Origin: Rhinopithecus roxellana
Lineage: Eukaryota > Chordata > Mammalia > Primates > Cercopithecidae
DNA length: 64,000 nucleotides
Assembly: GCF_007565055.1 (NCBI RefSeq)
Contig: NC_044559.1
Span: 39,357,546-39,421,545, forward strand
Direction: 5' to 3'
Shown here in pieces: positions 61,418 to 64,000 of the stretch. The first letter of the stretch is position 1; every line of letters begins with the position of its first letter. The notes below the pieces were generated by a model. It was not told the origin of the DNA. It was given only the letters and a program-made list of their open reading frames with translations, and ran no database searches. Both the position numbers and the translations under genes were made by a program.

Positions 61418-61642
61418 TTATGTGAGAAGACATGGACACACAGAGGGGAACAACACACACTGGGGCCTATTGAAGGGTGGAGGGTGGGAGGAGGGAGAGG
61501 TTCAGGAAAAATAACTAATGAGTACTAGGCTCAATGCCTGGGTGATGAAATAATGTGTACAACAAACCCCCATGGCCCAAGTTTATCTGTGTAACAAACC
61601 TGCACATGTACCCCTGAACTTAAAATAAATGTTAAAATAAAA
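61418..61642 (+). mobile_element. L1P-type LINE-1 3' end, 5'-truncated
   Basis: 'agacatggacacacagaggggaacaacacacactggggcc', 'aatgcctgggtgatgaaataatg', 'gtaacaaacctgcacatgtacccctgaacttaaaataaatg'. This is the primate L1P 3'UTR, about 220 bases long. Confidence 0.92.
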
Positions 61643-62805
61643 CTACCAAGATCACAGTAAATAGAAAGCAATGTAATCAGTTCCGGATTCCAAAGAGTTT
61701 TTTGGTAAAGGTAGGATATATACCAGCCTTAGGAAGAAGTAAAGAGCTTAATAGGTATATATGATAGGAAAATTCATCTTAGAAAAATTGGGAAAATGTT
61801 CAGCCATGTTTAGGAAAGAGTACCATGGTTTAATGATAAGACCTAGGACTTTGAAATCACAAAGATATGTATGACTGTGTTCAACAATCTAAACTTCCCC
61901 AAACCTCAGTTTCATCATCAGAAAAATGGGAAAGTTGAGTGGAGTTCAAATTGTGGAGACTCTGAAAAGGCAGGTTAATAGAGGCCTGTAGACTGTAGTT
62001 AGGGAAGCCTGCTAGTTGGCCGTAGCAATAATAAAGTAAAAAGTATTGGCAATAGGACTGAATCCAAAAACAAAAGATCGTATTTTCTGTTCCAAGCATA
62101 GACTGGAAAAAAATGAAAAAGAGGGGACAAATATAAAGGATTTGGCCATTGATTCTATGGAGAAAGGAAAGAAGGAAACTCAGGAAGTTTAATGGAAACA
62201 GCTAGAACCAATTTAATGAAACAGCTCTGAAAGTATTGTAAAGTAGATTATATATTATTATTTTACATGGTATATACATAGGATTCTTTTTTCTGATATA
62301 AAGAGAATTATTTAAAATATATTTTGAAATAATCATAAACTATTTTAAGTGGTAATAAGACTTGAAAGATGCTGCAAAAAAAATTATCAATGTTTGCTAA
62401 TTTTTTAAATTAAAACTCAAAGACCTTTCTCCATAATTTTGCTTAACAGAATTTTTAGATTTTATTTTTGTTTACTATTTTGTTCATTGAGGTCTTATTA
62501 ACATATGCTTCATGTTTTGCCATATATTACATCTCTTTTATAGCCACGATCCACTCATTAACACCTCCTTAGTACTTCGTTAAAATGTTTTATCCATATA
62601 TACTATTGGATTTTTTAATTTGTTTGTTTTGAATAGTGGGGAAATAGTTACAGAAAGGAAATGATACCTATGGCTCATAAGCCTAGAAACTCTTACTAAA
62701 TGCAAACAAGCTGACATTCATAGCTAAGTGACTACAAGAGGCAATACCTTAAAAATCGCGCTGTTGAATTTCAATATATTTATGTCTTTTGTGTTTATTA
62801 GCATG
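61643..62805. other. Intergenic, nothing recognised
   Basis: AT-rich sequence with no exon signals or clear repeats. Confidence 0.45.
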
Positions 62806-62809
62806 AATA

Positions 62810-63060
62810 GTAATTCACTAATGTGTGTCTGCTAGGTACAAAACACCATGCTAGGCATAACATACACATTATCTCACTTAATTTTCATGACAACCATATG
62901 TGATACTCTGATTATCCCTCAATTAAACTAAAGGAAATTAAAGTTCAGAAAAGGTTATGTGCTCGTGATCGTATAGCTAGCAAATGGCAGAGTTTAGATC
63001 TGAGCCTAGGATCACCTAACTCCCAAGCCCATATTCTTTCTCCTATACCACATTGCCTCC
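62810..63060 (-). mobile_element. MIR SINE (antisense)
   Basis: 'tgtctgctaggtacaaaacaccatgctaggc', 'acacattatctcacttaattttcatgacaacc', 'gtgatcgtatagctagcaaatggcagagtttagatctgagcc'. Nearly full-length. Confidence 0.85.
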
Positions 63061-63119
63061 CCCAGGAAAGAAGAGAAGGGCGAGGATGGAAGAATATCTA
63101 AAAACGAACTGAGTCTTTC

Positions 63120-63250
63120 CTAACTGCCAAACTATTCCAAGTGCTTTTACATGCACTGACTAATTGAATTCTCACAACAGTCATAGGAGGGAGGTTTCTT
63201 GTTATCTCCATCTAGTATATGAGTAAACCAAAAAAGGTACCCAGATCTTC
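63120..63250 (-). mobile_element. MIR SINE fragment (antisense)
   Basis: 'attccaagtgcttttacatgcactgactaattgaattctcacaacagtcatagg' in recognisable steps, then 'gttatctccatctagtatatgag'. A second antisense MIR right after the first. Confidence 0.75.
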
Positions 63251-64000
63251 CACATGGCATTCAACAATTCTACAACCAAGATGTGCATAACAATTGAGAA
63301 CTTGGAGCCAAACATCATTTGATAGCTACCGGGAATGTCTTCCTGGTCCCTAAATATCTTCTCCAAGGTTTTCCCCTAGAGAAACAAAAATAATCCTGGG
63401 GGCTAGAACACAGTAAACTTCATTATCCAACTGCACTGCAGTGAAACTGAATGACCATCTGGGTTCAGGGGAGGTCGTTTTAATGAGAGGAGAGCTAGCA
63501 GGCCAAAGGCACCCAAGAAGAAGGGGCCGGGGCACACTGGGAGGAGGAAGAAAGGAGTTAATGAGGATGGTTGAGAAGCAGAAAGCCACCCTCACCTACT
63601 TCACGTTTTTCTGGGCTTGGTCTTGCTGCAACCAAACTCACATTTGCAATTCAGGAATGGAGATAAGACAATTAGGTGAACACACTGTGTTCCAGAGAAG
63701 ATGCTGAATTCAAGTATATTTGTTTTTGTTATTCTTTATTTATGAAGAACATAAAGCACTCTGCATGAGATTAGATGTCAAGAGCTATTCATCTGGCTCT
63801 GCCAAATATTAACTCAGGTTAATTGTAGGCTGCTCAATCTATCACCCATGTGACGGCTTCACATTTTCAAACAATGTACTAAATGTTCCTCCAAGTTGAT
63901 GTTATTCCCATACTATATATCACATGGGATTTGTCATCTTAACTGCATGAGTGTGTAATGCTGTAAGTGACCCTGTGGCAAAAAGAGAAGCGCAGAGTGG
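63251..64000. other. Intergenic, nothing recognised
   Basis: Overlapping open frames on both strands near 63350-63707 have no recognisable product and no splice context. Confidence 0.45.

Overview
This is primate nuclear DNA, most likely from an Old World monkey such as a macaque or close relative. Alu, MIR, L1, L2, MaLR-type LTR and Tigger repeats are scattered throughout, and genes are split by introns with GT-AG splice sites. Three Alu copies (50924-51232, 54252-54540, 55567-55854) share sequence variants that I know as typical of cercopithecid AluYR-type elements, not of human AluY: 'ggGCGAGGTGGCGGGc' in the second half, and 'GAGATCCGGCCACTG' or a one-base variant in the two copies that keep that part legibly. 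The species call rests on these variants.

Only one protein-coding gene is supported. It is FAM204A (formerly C10orf84), on the minus strand. A CpG-rich promoter lies at about 49190-49860, followed by a 5'UTR exon at 49700-~49745. Seven coding exons follow: 43630-43871, 43000-43087, 42843-42873, 42559-42658, 32640-32729, 17868-17974 and 17519-17570. They join into an uninterrupted 233-codon reading frame. A poly(A) signal lies at 17333-17338. The product is a small, charged, lysine-rich protein with nuclear-localisation-like segments and no established biochemical function. Two introns carry most of the length: 14.7 kb between the exons at 32 kb and 18 kb, and 9.8 kb between 42.6 kb and 32.7 kb.

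Region by region: 1-17.3 kb is the 3' flank, with old repeats (L1ME, L2, MIR, MER5-like, AluJ/S) and unique sequence. 17.3-49.8 kb is FAM204A. Its large intron holds repeat-poor, TAATTA-rich blocks (about 18.33-18.52, 21.38-22.65 and 23.77-24.13 kb) that look like conserved developmental regulatory DNA rather than decayed repeats. 49.8-55.4 kb is the 5' flank, with a Tigger-type DNA transposon, a MaLR LTR and five Alus, some flanked by perfect target-site duplications. 55.4-60.6 kb is a nested stack of antisense L1 fragments broken up by Alus. 60.6-64 kb is intergenic, with a truncated L1P 3' end and two MIRs.

No RNA gene, CRISPR array, prokaryotic operon or second protein gene is visible. 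The observations most worth following up are a strong-context upstream AUG in FAM204A exon 1 that overlaps the main start, the homeodomain-site-dense intronic blocks, a perfect RFX X-box palindrome, and several small duplications or inverted-repeat structures that suggest local template switching.
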